38,413 bases of DNA from a virus. The translations under genes and the position numbers were made by a program. The notes below the pieces were generated by a model. The model saw only the letters and a program-made list of their open reading frames with translations, searched no databases and had not been told where the DNA came from. The DNA lies in IMG/VR virus record IMGVR_UViG_3300013132_000107, positions 1 to 38,413 of that record; one strand, written 5' to 3'. Of this stretch, positions 10,401-16,400 are shown piece by piece; within the stretch, counting starts at the first letter, position 1; each line of letters begins with the position of its first letter.

Positions 10401-13400
10401 GAATCGCCTCTTATATCGCCAATTACTCAGACATGGTGGCAAGCATCTATCGGGAGGCCTCCGAAGCCATGTTGCCCGGGCTTGAGACCAAGCTTACGCC
10501 CGACCTCAATCTTAACATGATTCGCATCGCCCTTGATAGGGCCGGCGCAATCTACCCAGACAACTCCAAGCCGCAGGCGCCCATCTTCCCTGCCAAAAAA
10601 GACCCGCTTGAGCTTGCGGCCAGACAGCCAGACCTATTCGGCTCAACCATTGGAGAGACAAAAGGAAGCGTGGAAATACGGCCAGAAATCAATTACTCGC
10701 GCATCCTGAACCTCCTTGGGCCCAAAATGTATGAAAAGAACCTAGTTGAAGTTTCCGTCAAGGAACTCCTCCAGAACTCGTTTGATGCCGCTCGGGCCGC
10801 CGGCGCAACCAACGAAAATCCCGGAGAGGTTTTTATAAGGCTAGATCCAGACAAGAGAACGGTATCGGTGACGGACAACGGGGTCGGCATGACACCGGAA
10901 ATCATCCAAAAAGCCTTTTTCACGATTGCCGGAACCCACAAGGAGCAGAGCGCCGAAAACACCTCCGGCGGCCTAGGGCTCGCCAAAATGGCCTTCTTGT
11001 ATGGATCCGACAGCGTCAAGGTCGTCAGCGTTAGGGACGGGGTAAAGTCCACCGTTTTAACGGACCGGAAGACCCTTCTTAATCGAGACCCCATCAATGT
11101 GGTCACGGAAAAGACGTCTGAGCCGTCCGGAACAAGCGTTGAGGTTGTCATTCCTCAAACAATTGAGGACTCAGAGGGAAATACGAAGACACTATACTTT
11201 CCGCAAGAACCGGCATTTCTGAGCAAGCCGCTGATTGGCCCAATTAAAGTAACACTCGCCTATCCACCCAACCCGTATACAGGAGCAGTAAACAAAATTC
11301 TAAACCTAGGGGTAAACCAACAAGACTATCAGAAGGAAACTCGGTTCGGATTTTCTTGGGGAAATATTGATGTCTACATCAACCCGGAAAGGCAGAAGTA
11401 TCCAACGATTGAGATATTGTCTGCCGGCCTGCACCAGTTCGGACTTAGTCGCTATGACGTATTCGGCTGGCAGGAGGAGGGCGTCCTTCCATACAACATA
11501 GTTCTCGACGTCAGGCCGTCGGTTAAGCCAGAAAACGCCGCCTACCCATTCAACAACTCCAGAGAGGGATGGCGCGGAACCATCAAAGAGGACGTGGGCG
11601 CCATGTATGGGTACCTCAGGCGCATGGCAACCGAGCAAAACCTCCTTGAGGCCAAAGAATCGTTTTCAAACTTGGAAAAAATGCCTCAGTTCGACCCGCA
11701 GAAGGATCTTACTTCGGATGAGCTGGCTGACATAGCAGCCGCACGGCCCAAGCCACGGCCCACGGTTCCAATTGAGAAGCCGGAATTCGTTGATTTTTCT
11801 GGTGATAATGTGGTTATCAGGTACTCGGACCAATCGGGAATAAAGCCAAAGGAGATCCCCAAAGAGGAGTACGTTAAGCAGTCATTCAAGCCCGAAAAGG
11901 ACATTAATTTCCAGTCGGCGGCACTTGATGTCAGCGGAATGGATCCCCGCGTACCCCTGTTTCACAACAACACCAACATCGATCTTTCGGCTCAAGCGGA
12001 CGGAGGAAGGGCCAAAAAGATGTTTGCAAGCCTTGGAAACGCCCTTTCCGGCTTCATGCGGGAGTTTGGAGCAAAGGTGGGGCCGAATATGGAGCCTTAC
12101 GCAGCCTTGGCGTCCGATGGAGCGCAGGGGTGGTTTTCCGGCATATCCATAGACAAGGAATACAGGGGCCTGAACATGGTTAAGCCATTCAAGTCCATTT
12201 GGTTCAACCCTGCCGGCCTTTCCGAGGATGCCATGGTCAGCCCCGAAGCCGCCGCGTTAGAGACCATACACGTTTTCATCCATGAAATAACCCACGTTAA
12301 CGCAAGGAATGAGGGCTCTCAGTTTACCTCCGAGCTCGCAAACAACTATGCAAGGATCCGTGCCTTTGGCGTTGACGACATAGCAACAGAACGGATACTT
12401 GCTAGTATATATGCAAGACATTGGAAGGACATCAATGACCTCAGAACAAAATACATCAGCTACAACACAAAGAATAGTGCAAGAGGTTTTCAGTCGTCAT
12501 CAGAATCTCTCAGAACCGGCACAGAAGGAGGCCAATCTAATCAGCCTCAAGACAATCCATCGCAACCTGTCGGAAATGAAGGACAGGGACGAGGGGGCGA
12601 TAGCCGAACTGGAGAAGCAGATAGCGGCGCTAGCCTAGGCGAAATTATCGCATCCCGCGCCCGGGCGGAGCGCAAGTTACTAAGATATCCGAATAGGTAT
12701 TCCCTCTCCCTACGGGCTAGGGCTCCCGACCTATTCGAGTCCTCCGAGGAACCCGACAGCGAGCAGGATGCCGAGACTGGCGCAACCGAGGAGTCCGCAA
12801 GGAACGCCTACCTAGTCATACAGGAAATAGCCCCAATGGAGGGGCTCACCAGAACCGACCAAGGCATGAAGGAGGGCAGAATCAGGCCCGGGGGTAAGAT
12901 CATAACTTACTTGGTCAACAAGTCGGACGCCGGCGGAATGTCGGTAGCAGACAGATTCTATGCTCGCGGGTACGGAGAGGAGCAACTTCGGGAGGTAATT
13001 TATGACAAGATGGTCGACGTTCTCTCAAAGTCGGCCAGCGGCAAGCAGATTGCCAAGGACTTTTTGGCGACTCGCGTAAACGCAACTTCGAGCGATCTAA
13101 ATCTTTACACAGAGGCAAGAAAGGCCTTTGTCCAAAGGATTATTAGGAAGCTCCTTGTTTCCGGAAACAAGAATCCCTCAGTCGAGGACATTGTGGCAGA
13201 GATGAGCGACAAGGACCGAGCCCTTGGATTTGAAATGAGGCATATCGTCGGGGCAAGAGAAGAGATCAGGCTCAATAACTTTGTCATGAGGTCCGTTGAG
13301 AATCATGTCCGAAAACTGGTTGGGAACTACGATCAGGAGGGGAAGTCTCTTATTGTCACATCAGCAGAGGCTCGCGAAAGACGCCCAACTGAAATAGCCG

Positions 13401-16400
13401 ACGAAGACACGGAGAGCATGGTTGAGCGCAAATTTGTTAATCCAGAAACGGGCAATGAGTTGGACCAGAGGGCAGATGAGTCTGCAAACCTACAGGAAAC
13501 GCTACTTGCGGAGTCAGGAACTGCGGCGGAAGTAATGGCAAGATATCTTGGCCCGGACAGCTTGCGAATTATCGAAATGAAAGTTCGCGGAATGAGCTTC
13601 CAAGCAATTGCGGAAGAGGAACAGCTTTCCGGACACCGCCCCGACAACATCGCAAGATCAAGGTTCGAGGAAGCCTACTCAAAGGTTCTGAACGCCATCG
13701 ATGCAATCTACTCGGCAAAAAAAGCATTAGAATCCAAGCAGATTTTGACCCAAGAGGAAGAGTCGAAGCTGGACGATTTTGACGTGTTCCTGTCCGGAAG
13801 GCTTGGTCGCGGGGAAACATTTGAGTCAATTGCCTCGGCAAGGTCCGACGCCCAACGGGCAATTAAAGAATCCGGCGCAGGCGGTGGCCAGCTTGAGCTT
13901 GAGCTTGGGGCTAGGACGCCAGAAATTCTGGAGCCAAGATCATTTGAGTCTCTTGACTATGAAGAGGCTTATAAGGATTCATTCAAAAGGCCGGTTTTTG
14001 CAGTTCAGCTAAATGACGGAACAGTTATAGCTGACTCGGCGTGGAGAATCCACGCGAATGCCGTAGAGGGCTACCTAAAGCTGCCTGAAGATCTTGTTCA
14101 GAAAATAGTTGAGTCCGGGTTTATAAGAAACGGAGAGTGGACGACCAAGGTAAATGAGGGCGGCAGCAGGGGCGGTTCTCTTAGTTTCTACTACAAGCAG
14201 AATCCCCTACCTCCTCCTCGCCTTCTGGCAAAATACTTTGAGCTTCGAGACAAAATTAAGTCCGGAGAGTTTGCTCCGAAAGATGTCGACATGTTTGAGC
14301 GGATCGAGTCGATGGCCATCAGGTTTGGGTGGCCCATTCCGGTTCAGTTAAGGCTCTTCGACATTCCCAACATCACCAGAAGGTTGTCGGCCGAAGGCCA
14401 GCAAGCGTCGCAAGCCTTGCAGGACGAGTTTGATTTTGGCCCAACAGAGCTTCTCTCGAGAACTCCAGACCTGATGAGCCCAGACGAGCTTCAAGAAGCC
14501 CTAGACGGCGATTGGATCACAAGTGATGAAATTCAGGCCGCCCTTCGTGACGAGTCTGCCGGGGACCGGCGCGGCCTTGTTGATTACGGGAAAGGCTCTG
14601 AGGCCAGCGCAGTCATCCGGGCCGGAAGAGAGGCGACCCCAAGCCCGGAGCCATACACAAACGAAGAAGCGATGGCAAAAGCAGACACAATTTCAAGAAG
14701 CCAGATTCTCGGTCGTCTTGCCGGGCTTGAGGCGGGAGAGGTTTTATCCAAGGACGAGGACTATGCGGCCCAGAGGGAGCTAAATCAGCTGGCCCTAGAG
14801 GCCTTCGCCTCGGAAGACGAGAAGCAGATCAACGATTTCCTCTATTTGCAGAGGCAATACGACAAATCCGGGACTGAGGCCGCCCGGTCCCTTCAAGGCA
14901 GAAAGCCCTTCAATCCCGACGACAGGAGAAGAAAGGCCGTTTATACGCCAATCACGGCAATTGATCGGCGCGACCTTCAAAAAGAAGCCATCAACCAGAC
15001 TGCAAAGCTGAAGGCGGACTTATCTATCGCGGAAGATTCGCTGAACGAGCAAAAGACCCGAGCAAGAGCCCAGTTTGGCGCAAATCTTCCGCAAGAATGG
15101 ATTGATTATATTAGCCAGCAGGAGGCCGCCATAGCCCAAATGAAGGCCGACATTGAGGACGGAGGAGTCCGAGTGGCGGAACGCGAAATCCTCTCCCGGA
15201 ACGCACAAAAAGCAGATCAGGCCCTAGGCAAGGTCGGCAAAAGCCTGAAGGGGCTGGAAGAGGATAACATGAAGAAGAAGCTTCGGACCGGTCAAACAGC
15301 CGGCCAGATCCTTGAGTCTATAAAAGACACACAGCTTCGCGATGCGGTGCAATTATACCTTTTGGGCTATTCAGTCAAAGACATTGAACTTCAGACAGGA
15401 ATCAAAAACGGAAGAAACAAAATCAAGCTGGCTATCCTAAAGGGGCTACGGCCAGAGGCAGACAGGCGATTTAGCAGGGTTCTCGAAATGGTTAAGGCCG
15501 GGAAGATGACCCGCAAGCAACTCATGAAGGCCCTTAAAAAGCACTCCGAGGGTCAAGGCCTGCTTGCCAGAGCTCCGGAAGATCCGGATCAGGACAATTT
15601 CACCGTGGATGAGGCCAGAAAGATGCTTTACGACGCCTTCGGCCTAAACACGGAAAACCTAGAGAATAAGGAGAGCGATCCCCTGTTCGGGTACGACGAT
15701 CCCCATGCGGCCAACAGGATCTCGAGCATTATCTCCGAGGGCATCAACGGGCCGGCCTCTTGGGGCAAGATTGCCTCCGACGTTTTCTCATCCTTCATCT
15801 TTACGGGATCCCCTTCCCTCGTGGCCAACGTCTCCACCATTCCATTCGCCAAGCTTACCGTCCCTGCCCACCTATTTGTGGAAGCGCTGACCACCTACTA
15901 CAGGGGCGCAATTCGTGGCGTAAAGATGACCGAAACAGTTTACGACAAAGTTCCGACTTTCGACGAGGAGGGCAATCCTTCCGGATCCCGCATAGCCCCC
16001 AAAGAGGTGGAAATTGGCTCCCCATACCAGACCCTAGGTCAGGCAATCAGCGGAGGATTGTCGGAGGCGTTCAGGGCCTACAAGGAGCTTGGATGGCTTG
16101 GTAGGGATGCCGAGGCATGGCAAAAAGCCATGACTGCGTTCACCACGGAAAGAATCCAGTTTGGGGTCGAGCAGGGCATCGTAAATGTCTCCGATATTAG
16201 GCTCAGGGAATCCGGGGTTCTGGACAAATCCATCCCCGGGCTTGCAGGGAAATTAGTAAGGCTGGGCGTTAACACCCTTCTCGCCGGCGACGAATATAAC
16301 AAAACAATGCGAGCAAGGGCTTACGTGGGGGCATTTGCCTACAGGCTCGCAAAGGCTCGTGGGCTCTCGGGCGAGGCACTTGACCAATATGTGGAAAGCG

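Larger units (their letters stand above)
7277..15577 (+). repeat. Six dispersed inter-domain motifs L-x-[A/S]-R-[Q/A/T]-P in the giant protein
   Basis: The motif copies are LAARQPF (residues 957-963; bases 7277-7297), LAARQPDLF (2069-2077; from 10613), LRARAPDLF (2768-2776; from 12710), LGARTPEIL (3166-3174; from 13904), LLSRTPDLM (3348-3356; from 14450) and LLARAPEDP (3718-3726; from 15560). All share Leu, any residue, Ala/Ser, Arg, one of Gln/Ala/Thr, then Pro; five of six continue with Asp or Glu. Each falls in a linker between recognisable domains. The DNA codons differ between copies, so this is a protein-level repeat rather than a recent DNA duplication. Processing sites or conserved inter-module linkers are the two readings. 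Confidence 0.7.
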
